Source: Granulicella mallensis (lineage in GTDB: Bacteria > Acidobacteriota > Terriglobia > Terriglobales > Acidobacteriaceae). Taken from it: a stretch of 64,000 bases of DNA. The notes under the pieces are model-generated. The model was not told the DNA's origin. It searched no databases and was given only the letters and a program-made list of their open reading frames with translations. Within the stretch, counting starts at the first letter, position 1, and each line of letters starts with the position of its first letter. Below, piece by piece: positions 17,815-26,709 of the stretch. The stretch covers positions 1 to 64,000 of the forward strand of contig NZ_JACHIO010000003.1 of assembly GCF_014203225.1 (NCBI RefSeq), given 5' to 3'. The position numbers and the translations under genes are program-made.

Positions 17815-20800
17815 TTAGTGAGACTTCCGCGTCTCAATCTGCACCAGCTTTGCCGAACCGGGCATGCGATAGTCAGCGCGCTTCCACTTGCGCTCGACCT
17901 CCACTCCGGTCTGTGGCGTTGGAGAACCCGAATAACGGAAATTCAGCCGTTTAAGCGGGTTACTTCCCTTCTCCGGCAGCACCTGCATGTTGACAGCGGT
18001 CTCCTTGAAGGCTGGCGTGTCCGTCGCCGTATCGGTAAACGAGCCGGTCAGCACATTGACCGGACCTTCCTGCGACAGCAACGGCAGATAGATCTGCTTG
18101 CCTGTCACGCGAGCCGTAACCAGCACTTTTATCTTCAGTGAACCGTAGCGGCTGGTGAGGCGAACCCATTGTCCCGAATCGATCTCTCGTTCCTTGGCCA
18201 ATGCAGGTGAGATCTCAACCCACCGTTCTGGCGTCTCCTTGAAGATACCGGCAACACGATGGGTCATATTTCCCTCATGAAAATGTTCCAGGATACGGCC
18301 ATTGTTGAGGAAGAGGTCATACTCCTCATCCGGGCTGTCCGAGGGCTTACGGTACTCCAGCGGGAAGAACTTTGCCTTGCCATCGGGAAAATTGAAACGT
18401 TCCGTGTACAGGATCGGCTCATCTTTTCCGTCCGGCGTAACCGGCCACTGCAGTGTCTTGTAGCCCTCCAGGCGATCGAAGCTGACGCCCGCGTAGAGTG
18501 GCGTCAACGGAGCCATCTCCGCCATGATCTCCGAAGGGTGTGTGTAGTTCCAGTTCGCGCCCATGCGGTTGGCAATGTCCTGCGTGATCTTCCAATCGGC
18601 ACGGCTGTTTCCGAGCTCCGGCAACGCTTGATACAGGCGCTGTACGCGGCGCTCTGTGCTAGTGAACGTGCCTTCCTTTTCAAGTGCGGGCGAGGCAGGA
18701 AGCACGACATCCGCATAGCGGCAGGTCTCGGTAAAGAAGATGTCCTGCACCACGAGAAACTCCAGCCGTTCAAAGCCACCGGCGACGTGGTTGGCATTCG
18801 AATCGGCCGAGATCATGTCTTCGCCAGCCATATAGATTGCACGCATCTTGCCGTCATAGACCGCATCGATCATCTGATGGTTATCCATACCGATCTTCGG
18901 CGGCAGCGTCACACCCCAGGCCGCTTCAAACTTCTGCCGGACGGTGGCATCCGTCACAGGCTGATAGCCCGGAAAATTGTTCGGCATGGCACCGATATCG
19001 CTGGCGCCCTGCACGTTGTTATGACCACGCAAGGGATACGCACCACACCCTGGCCGCATGTAGTTGCCGGTCGTCAACAGTAGATTGCTGATCGCCGTGG
19101 ACGAGTCCGATCCCATAACGTGCTGCGTAATACCCATCGCCCAAAGCACGCACATGGTGTCGGCGTGCGCGATCATCTCTGCGACCTCGATCAGCGTCTG
19201 CAGCGGTACCGCGCAAACCTCTGCGGCGAACTCCATAGTGAACAGGTCGAGACTTTTACGATAGTCGTCCACACCGTTCACCCACTTCGCGATAAAGTCG
19301 TTCTTTGCGTAGCCATGGTCGAACATGTAGCGGCTCATCGCCGATAGCCAAACCAGATCCGTTCCCGGTTTGGGGCTGAAGTGAATATCGGCCCGCTCGG
19401 CCATCTCATGCTTGCGGGGATCGGCGACAATCAGCTTCTGCCCAAATAGTTTGTGGGCACGCTTTACGCGCGTCGCCAGCACCGGGTGGCTCTCTGCCGT
19501 GTTGCTGCCAACCACCAGTACCAGGGCAGACATCCCGATATCTTCAATCGAGCCGGAGTCACCGCCATACCCAACCGTGCGAAACAGCCCCATCGTCGCT
19601 GGAGACTGGCAATAACGTGAGCAGTTATCTACGTTGTTCGTTCCAATTACAGCCCGTCCCAGCTTCTGCATCACGTAGCCATCTTCATTCGTCGCCTTCG
19701 ACGAAATAATGACTCCGATGGCGTCCGGACCATGCTGCTGCTTAATCTGCCCAAGCTTGCTGGCAACCAGCGTGAGCGCCTCTTCCCACTCCGCCTCGCG
19801 GAAGGTATTGCCCTCGCGGATCAGCGGCTTCAGCAGGCGCTCCTTGTGGTTCACATAATCCCAGCCGAACTTGCCCTTGACGCAGGTGGAGATCGCATTC
19901 GCATCGCCGTTCAGCGGTTCGACCTTCAGGATGTGCCGGCCCTTCGTCCAGATGTCATACGAGCAGCCGACGCCGCAGTAGGTGCAGACGGTCTTGGTCT
20001 TCTTGATGCGCTCTTCGCGCATGACCGCCTCGGTCTGCGACACCTCCATCACCGCGCCGTAGCCCATCTCCGGTTCAATGGCCTTGATCACGTCGATCAT
20101 CTTGTCGAGCGTCTTCTGTGGCGTGGCCGTCAGATAGCCCGCTTCGCCGAGCATGGATTTTTCCATCAGCGCATTGCAGGGACAGACCGTAATGCAGTGG
20201 CCGCAGGAGACGCAGCTTGAGCCGCCGATCTGCATACCGCCGTCCCAGAGCACACGGGGGCTGTCGAGCTCCCAGCCGATCGTCAGCGTCTCATTGACCT
20301 GCACCGTCTGGCAGGCCTGCACGCAGCGGCCGCACAGAATGCATTGGTTCGGATCGTAGCGATAGAACGGATTCGACATGTCCACTTCATACGGCTTCTT
20401 CGTGAAGGGACGCTCCTGGTGCTCCACCTTCATGGCGAGCGCCGTATTGTGGACGGTGCAGTTCTCGTTATTGTTGTCGCAGACCGTGCAGTACAGCATG
20501 TGATTCCCGAGAATCACATCGAACGCCTCCGCCCGGGCGTCCACAGCACGCTTCGACTCCGTGACGATCTGCATCCCGGCCGACACCTTATGTCCGCAGG
20601 ATCGGACCAGCTGCCCATCGACTTCAACCAGGCACGTATCGCAGGTCTGGATCGGTCCCATTAACTTCGAGTGGTAGCAGACATGGGGGATCTCTTTGTC
20701 GCGCAGAACCGCTTCCAAAACCAGCTCACCCGCCTGGGCTGTAACTTGCCGTCCGTCTACAACCACCTGTACTGTGGACTCTATTTCCACCTCAGCCGGT

Positions 20801-20832
20801 GGAGGGACTATCTTGTCTATGATCTCGATCAT
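17815..20832 (-). CDS. Molybdenum formate dehydrogenase, alpha subunit (cysteine type)
   Basis: 1005 residues from the ATG at 20832 (CAGGAACG just before it); 20 further upstream codons look untranslated. Domains in order: an N-terminal [2Fe-2S] ferredoxin (C52, C64, C67, C79), a NuoG-type cluster site (C115, C118, C125), two [4Fe-4S] ferredoxin sites (C164-x2-C167-x2-C170-x3-C174 and C207-x2-C210-x2-C213-x3-C217), the Mo-bisMGD Fe4S4 domain (C283, C286, C290, C317), and molybdopterin and C-terminal binding domains. C408 in NCSRYCQSPA is the expected Mo ligand, a Cys rather than Sec. No signal peptide is visible, so it should act in the cytoplasm, oxidising formate to CO2. No NuoE/NuoF-like diaphorase gene is in the window, so the electron acceptor is open. 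Confidence 0.93.
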   Translation of the reverse strand: MIEIIDKIVPPPAEVEIESTVQVVVDGRQVTAQAGELVLEAVLRDKEIPHVCYHSKLMGPIQTCDTCLVEVDGQLVRSCGHKVSAGMQIVTESKRAVDARAEAFDVILGNHMLYCTVCDNNNENCTVHNTALAMKVEHQERPFTKKPYEVDMSNPFYRYDPNQCILCGRCVQACQTVQVNETLTIGWELDSPRVLWDGGMQIGGSSCVSCGHCITVCPCNALMEKSMLGEAGYLTATPQKTLDKMIDVIKAIEPEMGYGAVMEVSQTEAVMREERIKKTKTVCTYCGVGCSYDIWTKGRHILKVEPLNGDANAISTCVKGKFGWDYVNHKERLLKPLIREGNTFREAEWEEALTLVASKLGQIKQQHGPDAIGVIISSKATNEDGYVMQKLGRAVIGTNNVDNCSRYCQSPATMGLFRTVGYGGDSGSIEDIGMSALVLVVGSNTAESHPVLATRVKRAHKLFGQKLIVADPRKHEMAERADIHFSPKPGTDLVWLSAMSRYMFDHGYAKNDFIAKWVNGVDDYRKSLDLFTMEFAAEVCAVPLQTLIEVAEMIAHADTMCVLWAMGITQHVMGSDSSTAISNLLLTTGNYMRPGCGAYPLRGHNNVQGASDIGAMPNNFPGYQPVTDATVRQKFEAAWGVTLPPKIGMDNHQMIDAVYDGKMRAIYMAGEDMISADSNANHVAGGFERLEFLVVQDIFFTETCRYADVVLPASPALEKEGTFTSTERRVQRLYQALPELGNSRADWKITQDIANRMGANWNYTHPSEIMAEMAPLTPLYAGVSFDRLEGYKTLQWPVTPDGKDEPILYTERFNFPDGKAKFFPLEYRKPSDSPDEEYDLFLNNGRILEHFHEGNMTHRVAGIFKETPERWVEISPALAKEREIDSGQWVRLTSRYGSLKIKVLVTARVTGKQIYLPLLSQEGPVNVLTGSFTDTATDTPAFKETAVNMQVLPEKGSNPLKRLNFRYSGSPTPQTGVEVERKWKRADYRMPGSAKLVQIETRKSH

Positions 20833-21142
20833 CGTTCCTGCCTCTGCCGCTCGAAGGTGGCGCAAATCCAGCACACGCCACCGGGGCAACACTCTAGTGT
20901 CGTCCTATCAATACACCCGTGGATGTTCATTTCCTACATATTTTTTCAAAAAGTACCGATGATTTTGTATTTCTTTCACGCCACGTTCCTTAAGCCCTTT
21001 CGCATCTATAGGTAGTGGGTATAAGTTTTCAATTTGTACTGGAAATTTGGAAGATCTTCCAGCACAGGGAATGCCAGTACGAGGAATACCAACCCAGCGA
21101 ACCGGTAAGGTTACCAGCGGAACGCTGTTCGGAACCATAACG
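20833..21142. promoter_or_regulatory. Divergent control region between formate dehydrogenase and fdhD
   Basis: These 310 bp hold no gene. A perfect 14-bp palindrome TGGAAGATCTTCCA lies at 21048-21061 and a second, GGTAA-GG-TTACC, at 21104-21115, 28 bp before the fdhD start. Either could be an operator. The stretch 20935-21050 is AT-richer than its surroundings and probably holds the promoters; no exact -35/-10 pair is claimed. Confidence 0.5.
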
Positions 21143-22081
21143 ATGCAGATTTTGCCGAACGATCAGATTCCCGTGATAGAACACAACAGGTCAACTGCCC
21201 CAGTGTCGATCTATCGCGTGGACTCGCAGGGATCCGCCCTTTTTCCCGACACCTTAGCCGTCGAGGAGCCTCTGGAGATCCAACTGACCTATGGCCCCCG
21301 AAGCGCCCGAACCACCAAATCCATCACCGTCACAATGCGAACTCCCGGCCACGACGAGGAGTTGGCTGCAGGCTTTCTCCTGACCGAAGGCGTTCTCGAA
21401 GACAGCGCGCAGATCGTTCGCATCGACGCATTTTCGGAAGCAGCAAGCTCCGAGCTTTCCAGCGGCAGCACGCTTCCAGCGTCGACTCCCGGCAATATCG
21501 TTCGCGTGGAGCTGGAGCCGGACGTAGAAGTCCGCACAGCCACACTCGAACGGAACTTCTACACCACATCAAGCTGCGGCATCTGCGGCAAGGCTTCCCT
21601 GCTAGCTCTGCGATCCGTCTGTCCGCCGCGGAGAGCCAATACGCTGTCGATCTCCGCCGAAATACTCTATGTGTTACCCGAAGCACTGCGCACCGCGCAG
21701 CGGGTCTTTGACGTTACGGGTGGCCTGCATGGCGCTGGGCTGTTCACCGCGGAAGGAGAATTTGTTCTCTCTCGCGAGGACGTTGGCCGACATAACGCGG
21801 TGGACAAGCTCCTGGGGGCGCAGTTTCTTGCCGATGCCATCCCCCTGCGCGACAAGATGCTGATGCTGTCCGGCCGCGCCAGCTTTGAACTACTGCAAAA
21901 GGCCGTAATGGCGGGCATCCCCATGGTGGCGGCTGTCGGCGCACCTTCGAGCCTCGCCGTCCAGGTCGCTCGCGACTTTGATGTCACTCTGATCGGCTTC
22001 TTACGCGATCGACACTTCAACGTCTACCACGGTATTGAACATATAACTGGCCACAAGATGTCCAGGGAGGTATCCGCATGA
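21143..22081 (+). CDS. fdhD: FdhD, sulfurtransferase for formate dehydrogenase
   Basis: 312 residues from the ATG at 21143. FdhD moves sulfur to the molybdenum cofactor of formate dehydrogenase, which is needed for activity. Family signatures are EEPLEIQL, TMRTPGHDEELAAGFL, the paired cysteines of TSSCGICGK (C145 and C148), GGLHGAGLF, ALGREDVGRHNA-like SREDVGRHNAVDKL, and LSGRASFELLQKAVMAGIP. Codons before 21143 are open but lack family likeness. It is divergent from the enzyme it should serve, and its stop overlaps the next start as ATGA. Confidence 0.93.
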   Translation: MQILPNDQIPVIEHNRSTAPVSIYRVDSQGSALFPDTLAVEEPLEIQLTYGPRSARTTKSITVTMRTPGHDEELAAGFLLTEGVLEDSAQIVRIDAFSEAASSELSSGSTLPASTPGNIVRVELEPDVEVRTATLERNFYTTSSCGICGKASLLALRSVCPPRRANTLSISAEILYVLPEALRTAQRVFDVTGGLHGAGLFTAEGEFVLSREDVGRHNAVDKLLGAQFLADAIPLRDKMLMLSGRASFELLQKAVMAGIPMVAAVGAPSSLAVQVARDFDVTLIGFLRDRHFNVYHGIEHITGHKMSREVSA

Positions 22082-22461
22082 AACTGCGACTAAAAGGTAA
22101 TTCGGTACGTTTGCGCGTGACGCGCTCAGAACTTGCCCGGTTGCAGGCCGGCGAACGGATTCAGGAAACAGTCCATTTCCCTTCCGGTTCAACCCCCAAG
22201 TTTGCCTACGCTTTGGAGATCGGTTCACACAGCCTGCCGGTCACTGTGACCTTTATGGATGAGCAAATTGTCGTCAGTGTGTCTCAGGATCAACTTGCAA
22301 GCTGGAGCGGCGAACATCAGGTCGGCGTTTACGCTACGTTGCCTGTCGATGAAACGACAGTGCTCGAAGTAGCCATCGAAAAAGACTTCGCCTGCCTGGA
22401 CCTCAGCGATGCAGATAACATCGACACCTTTGCCAACCCATTAACAGGCAAAGCCTGTTAG
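22078..22461 (+). CDS. Small conserved-looking protein coupled to fdhD (possible DUF7009)
   Basis: 127 residues. The ATG at 22078 overlaps the fdhD stop and has GGAGG eight bases upstream, so it is surely translated. The N-terminus KLRLKGNSVRLRVTRSEL and the segment FAYALEIG recall a small family I know as DUF7009, found in Bacteroidota and Acidobacteriota, but I am not sure of the match. It is an all-beta-looking soluble protein with no signal peptide, no membrane segment and two cysteines (one in DFACLDLSD, one at the very C-terminus). Its position between fdhD and the oxalate genes suggests a role in formate or oxalate metabolism; function unknown. Confidence 0.75.
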   Translation: MKLRLKGNSVRLRVTRSELARLQAGERIQETVHFPSGSTPKFAYALEIGSHSLPVTVTFMDEQIVVSVSQDQLASWSGEHQVGVYATLPVDETTVLEVAIEKDFACLDLSDADNIDTFANPLTGKAC

Positions 22462-22482
22462 AAGTATTACCGGAGAACATTA

Positions 22483-23892
22483 GTGAAATTCAACATGTTC
22501 TGTAACAAGATCCACTTGCCGGCTCGCACCAGCTCCATTGCCCTGGCTATCGTCATCACATTCTCTGGCATCCATGCCTTTGCGCAGGCCACGATCTATG
22601 CGGACTATCCCCAAAAACGAGGAAAGGTCGAACCTCTCCAATGGAGCGATCTGCCTTCGTGGATGACCCTAAGCATGGAGCTTCGCGGTCGTACTGAAGG
22701 TCAGACGTCCTATAACTACACCCAGAACGGCGATCGCATCTATGAGCTGACCCGCATCTATGGTGCGGTTGAGGTAAGGCCGACAAACTTTCTTACCGGC
22801 TATCTGCAGTTCATCGACACTCATGCCCTGGGCTTACCGACCCATGTTGTAGCCTCCAACATGCGCGACGCGTTCGATCTGCGCCAGGGCTACGCTGATC
22901 TGCACGGCAGACCAGGCGGCGTACCTGTCGACCTCTTCGTTGGACGGCAGGAGTTGAAGTTCGGCAGTGAACGAATCATCGGTATCAGCGACTGGACCAA
23001 TAACAGCCGCACCTGGGACGGTTTCGATGCTCGCATCGGGGACAAGAACCGGGTTGATCTCTTCTCCACCTCCGTCGTTGCCGTGCATCCCACCTCGCTC
23101 GACAAACACGGCGCTGGGCTCACGTTCCATGGTGCGTACGGCTCGATCTCGACGTGGATTCCTAAGGTTCACCTTTCGCCTTATGTGCTCGTGCACACCG
23201 TACGCGGGGTTACCAGTAATCAAGGCGTCAAGGGGAACGAGGTAGAAACAACATTCGGCGCCGAAGTTGAAGGGACCTTGCCTGCGAATTTCGATTACGA
23301 AGCCAACGCCTCCCTGCAACGCGGAAGCTATTCAAACAACTCGATCCACGCGGGCCAGAACTTCGATAAACTCGCTTACACAATTGAAAAACTCCCGTGG
23401 GAGCCGCGTATTGGTGGCGAGTTCGACTACGCAACCGGCGATGGCCATACGAACTCAAACCGCATCAGCACCTACGACCAGTCCTATCCCTCGAACCACA
23501 ATGCCTTTGGTCTCGTTGATCTATTCGGATACGAGAATATTCGCCAAGAGCGCATCAATCTGGATCTTGGACCAACCAAGAGCCTTTCAATCTTGGTCCA
23601 GGGTGGCTTTCTGAACCTTGCTCAGAAGAAGGACGCGCTTTACTCTAGCTCTGCCTCTGTGACGCTCAAACCACCCACCGGAGGGTTCGCTACAGACGAC
23701 ATCGGTCAGGAGTTCGATGCCTCTGCCAAATACGTCTTCCACGATTACATCGTCGCCAACATTGGCGTGGGTCACCTTTTTCCTGGCAGGGTGCTTCTCG
23801 ACAACAAGCATGGCGCCGCGGAAACAATCGGCTACTTTTCGCTTACCTACCGCTTCCGGGTGGACAAGCAGACTCCTACCAAACAGAAATAG
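22483..23892 (+). CDS. Outer-membrane beta-barrel, alginate-export (AlgE-like) family
   Basis: 469 residues from the GTG at 22483, with CGGAG eight bases before it. A long signal sequence ends near HAFAQA (about residue 35). The rest is strand-rich with barrel motifs such as WMTLSMELRGRTEGQTS, FVGRQELKFGSERIIG, NNSRTWDGFDARIG and IGGEFDYATGD, as in the Alginate_exp family, whose members are mostly general anion-selective porins rather than true alginate exporters. It ends YFSLTYRFRVDKQTPTKQK, so the last aromatic is not terminal. Placed 21 bp after the small gene and 18 bp before the oxalate decarboxylase, it may admit oxalate or formate across the outer membrane (inference). Confidence 0.8.
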   Translation: MKFNMFCNKIHLPARTSSIALAIVITFSGIHAFAQATIYADYPQKRGKVEPLQWSDLPSWMTLSMELRGRTEGQTSYNYTQNGDRIYELTRIYGAVEVRPTNFLTGYLQFIDTHALGLPTHVVASNMRDAFDLRQGYADLHGRPGGVPVDLFVGRQELKFGSERIIGISDWTNNSRTWDGFDARIGDKNRVDLFSTSVVAVHPTSLDKHGAGLTFHGAYGSISTWIPKVHLSPYVLVHTVRGVTSNQGVKGNEVETTFGAEVEGTLPANFDYEANASLQRGSYSNNSIHAGQNFDKLAYTIEKLPWEPRIGGEFDYATGDGHTNSNRISTYDQSYPSNHNAFGLVDLFGYENIRQERINLDLGPTKSLSILVQGGFLNLAQKKDALYSSSASVTLKPPTGGFATDDIGQEFDASAKYVFHDYIVANIGVGHLFPGRVLLDNKHGAAETIGYFSLTYRFRVDKQTPTKQK

Positions 23893-23910
23893 AAAGGAAC
23901 TATAGAACTT

Positions 23911-25164
23911 ATGTCCGACAAAGAGTACAACCCTCTAAGCCGCCGCAAATTTCTTGGGACTTCTTCTGCGGCTTTAGTAGCTATCGCCGGCATGCAGGGC
24001 ACGGCTTCCGCACAGCAGGCAACATCCATCCACTCCAAAGATCATCACCTCGTCAACGAGAGTGAGCCTCAGCCGAAGAACACCGCGCTTGACGCTCAGA
24101 ATCCGTCTTCCAACTTCCCCCCTGAAACCGATTCCGGCGGACAGCCGCCCTTCAAGTACCCCTTCTCCTTCGCGCATAAGCGCATCGAAGGCGGTGGCTG
24201 GACCCGCCAGGTAACCGTACGCGACCTTCCCATGTCGAAGAAGATGGCCGGCGTACAGATGAGGCTCATCAAGGGCGGCGTTCGCGAACTGCATTGGCAC
24301 GTAGGGGCGGAGTGGGCCTTCATGATCTCCGGCAGCGCCCGCATCACCGCCGTCGATCAGCACGGACGCGGTTTTGTCGATGACGTGAATGAAGGCGACC
24401 TCTGGGTCTTCCCGGGCGGCATCCCCCATTCCATCCAGGGCCTCGGCCCGGACGGTGCCATGTTCCTGCTGGTCTTCGACGACGGAAACTTCAATGAGTT
24501 CGAAACCTTCCTGCTCACCGATTGGCTGCACCACACCCCACCCGAGGTACTCGCCAAGAACTTTGACGTACCCGATGCGACCTTTGCCAACGTACCTCCG
24601 AAGGAACTCTTCATCTTCGAGCGTGAGCTGCCACGCCCGCTGGCTGAAGAGAAGCGTCAGGTTGAAGCCATCACCGGTGGCGTCCCCAACTCCTTCGCCT
24701 TCTTTACGAGCAAGATGAGCCCCACCAAGGTAACCAAGGGTGGCGAAGTCAAGATCGTCGACGCGAAGAACTTTCCCGCATCGAACATCGCGGCTGCCAT
24801 CGTTACGCTCAAGCCCGGAGGCCTGCGCGAGTTGCACTGGCATCCAAATGAAGACGAGTGGCAGTACTATGTCAAAGGCAGCGGACGCATGTCCGTCTTC
24901 GCCGCAGGTGGCCGCGCTCGCACCATGGACGTTCAGGCCGGGGACGTAGGGTACATCGACAGGTCTCTTCCCCACTTCGTCGAAAACACAGGCGACGAGG
25001 ACCTGGTCTTCCTGGAAGTCTTCCCGACACCCCACTATGAGGACATCTCTCTCGCCGAGTGGCTGGCGCACACACCTTCCCGGCTCGTCGATCAACACAT
25101 CGGCACTGGTGAAGATTTTCTGAACAAGATCCATAAAAAAGAAGCAGTCATTACTCCTGAATAG
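23911..25164 (+). CDS. Exported oxalate decarboxylase (bicupin)
   Basis: 417 residues; AAAGGAAC precedes the ATG. The N-terminus has a twin-arginine signal, SRRKFLGTSSAALVAIAGM, cleaved near TASAQ, so the enzyme should fold in the cytoplasm and act outside the inner membrane. Two cupin domains each carry the Mn ligands: H128, H130, E134, H173, and H309, H311, E316, H355. Known bicupins split oxalate to formate and CO2. The N-domain lid, SENST in the Bacillus enzyme, is NEFET here (195-199), keeping the key Glu (E196). An oxalate oxidase activity cannot be excluded from sequence. Neighbours (MFS carrier, formate dehydrogenase) support the decarboxylase call. Confidence 0.92.
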   Translation: MSDKEYNPLSRRKFLGTSSAALVAIAGMQGTASAQQATSIHSKDHHLVNESEPQPKNTALDAQNPSSNFPPETDSGGQPPFKYPFSFAHKRIEGGGWTRQVTVRDLPMSKKMAGVQMRLIKGGVRELHWHVGAEWAFMISGSARITAVDQHGRGFVDDVNEGDLWVFPGGIPHSIQGLGPDGAMFLLVFDDGNFNEFETFLLTDWLHHTPPEVLAKNFDVPDATFANVPPKELFIFERELPRPLAEEKRQVEAITGGVPNSFAFFTSKMSPTKVTKGGEVKIVDAKNFPASNIAAAIVTLKPGGLRELHWHPNEDEWQYYVKGSGRMSVFAAGGRARTMDVQAGDVGYIDRSLPHFVENTGDEDLVFLEVFPTPHYEDISLAEWLAHTPSRLVDQHIGTGEDFLNKIHKKEAVITPE

Positions 25165-25171
25165 CCATCCG

Positions 25172-25203
25172 GCTGTGGATGCCAGGCAACGGGCATCCAC
25201 AGC
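25172..25203 (+). terminator. Hairpin after the oxalate decarboxylase gene
   Basis: A 12-bp perfect stem, GCTGTGGATGCC (25172-25183) and GGCATCCACAGC (25192-25203), with an 8-base loop begins 8 bp after the stop codon. No T run follows. It may partly end transcription or set the ratio between oxdC and the carrier gene 147 bp downstream. Confidence 0.4.
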
Positions 25204-25349
25204 TACTCATCGATAGATATCCGAATATTGTCATAACGACCTGTCGCCATAGACGGCCGTCAACCGCATGGAGTAGTTTGAATTGCTCGAAGCTGAAAAA
25301 TACAGCTTCACGATTCATACGGCGTCTTTAAAATATTCAAGAGGTGAAC

Positions 25350-26687
25350 ATGGCTCTATCATTTCTAGCTCGGGAACGCTCCGTAGCTGCTCCGGGATAC
25401 AGCCGTTGGCTGGTTCCGCCTGCTGCACTCGCAATTCATCTTTCCATCGGGCAGGCATACGCCTTCTCGGTCTTCAAGAACCCTCTGCTCGCTCTACACG
25501 CTGCGAACGGAGGTGCCTGGAATCAGAAAGAAGTCGGCTACATCTTCTCGATCGCCATTGCCTTCCTCGGTATCTCGGCCGCACTCTTCGGAGCCTGGCT
25601 TGAGAAGGCTGGACCGCGGCGCGCCATGTTCTATGCCGCTATCTGCTTCGCCTCCGGCTTTTTCGTCGCCGCCGTGGGAGCTCAGCTCCACAGTATCGTC
25701 CTGATCTACCTCGGCTATGGTGTCATCGGCGGTATCGGCCTGGGCCTTGGTTATATCTCACCTGTCTCCACACTGATCAAGTGGTTCCCCGACCGTCCCG
25801 GCCTTTCTACGGGCCTCGCCATCATGGGTTTCGGCGGAGGCGCTATGATCGGTGGCCCGCTGGCCAGTAACCTCATGGCACACTTCAAAGCACACGGACA
25901 AGCTGTCATCCCCATGACCTTCCTGGCCATGGGCGTCCTCTATTTCATCTTCATGATGTATGGCGTCTTCACGATTCGTGTACCTGCCCCCGGCTGGAAG
26001 CCCGAAGGCTACGTGCCATCGGAGAAGCACTCCGCCTTGATCAGCTCGCACAACGTCGATGTGACGACGGCCTGGAAGACACCCCAGTTCTTCCTGCTCT
26101 GGATCGTCCTCTGCACAAACGTAACCGCTGGGATTGGAATTCTCGAACAAGCTTCGCCGATGATCCAGGACCTATTCAAGGGGACCATCGGACCGGCTGC
26201 CGCAGTCGGCTTTGTCGGATTGCTGAGCCTCTTCAACATGGGCGGACGTTTCTTCTGGGCGGCTGTCTCCGATTACATCGGTCGCAAAGGGACTTACTTC
26301 TGCTTCTTTACTATCGGCGCAATCCTTTATTTCCTGCTTCCAAAGATCCACACGGTGGGTGCGTTCGTCGGTGTCGCCTGTCTCCTCTTGTCGATGTACG
26401 GCGGCGGCTTCGCAACGATCCCGGCTTACCTGAAAGATCTCTTCGGTGGCTATAACGTAAGTGCCATTCATGGCCGCGTGCTCACGGCATGGTCGACTGC
26501 TGGCATCGTTGGCCCACTCATCGTCAACGGCATTCTCGACCATTATGTCGCTATCGGCCGGCCCAAGGCGCAGGCTTATCCCATCATCCTGCACATCATG
26601 TGTGCCCTTCTGGTTGTAGGGTTCCTTGCCAATCTCATGATCCGGCCGGTTGCCGAAAAGTACTGGATGCAGGAAAAGACCGCCTAA
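25350..26687 (+). CDS. Oxalate/formate antiporter family MFS carrier
   Basis: 445 residues from the ATG at 25350 (GAGGTG just before); a GTG two codons earlier is possible. Twelve predicted helices. The start WLVPPAALAIHLSIGQAYAFSVF, the GYGVIGGIGLGLGYISPVSTLIKWFPDRPGLSTGLAIMGFG loop region and the second-half NMGGRFFWAAVSDYIGRK are typical of the OFA (oxalate/formate antiporter) family. In Oxalobacter the carrier swaps oxalate in for formate out. Here the decarboxylase is predicted to be exported, so the direction and substrates are open. It is followed by the small one-helix gene 22 bp downstream. Confidence 0.88.
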   Translation: MALSFLARERSVAAPGYSRWLVPPAALAIHLSIGQAYAFSVFKNPLLALHAANGGAWNQKEVGYIFSIAIAFLGISAALFGAWLEKAGPRRAMFYAAICFASGFFVAAVGAQLHSIVLIYLGYGVIGGIGLGLGYISPVSTLIKWFPDRPGLSTGLAIMGFGGGAMIGGPLASNLMAHFKAHGQAVIPMTFLAMGVLYFIFMMYGVFTIRVPAPGWKPEGYVPSEKHSALISSHNVDVTTAWKTPQFFLLWIVLCTNVTAGIGILEQASPMIQDLFKGTIGPAAAVGFVGLLSLFNMGGRFFWAAVSDYIGRKGTYFCFFTIGAILYFLLPKIHTVGAFVGVACLLLSMYGGGFATIPAYLKDLFGGYNVSAIHGRVLTAWSTAGIVGPLIVNGILDHYVAIGRPKAQAYPIILHIMCALLVVGFLANLMIRPVAEKYWMQEKTA

Positions 26688-26709
26688 CCGGCGAGAAAGC
26701 GAAAAGCAT

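Noticed and set aside
19590-19620. Selenocysteine at the formate dehydrogenase active site
   Set aside because: The codon at the Mo-ligand position is TGC (Cys), not TGA; no Sec machinery is needed.
23974-25200. 408-codon open frame antisense to oxalate decarboxylase
   Set aside because: The sense frame has all cupin metal ligands; the antisense product resembles nothing known.
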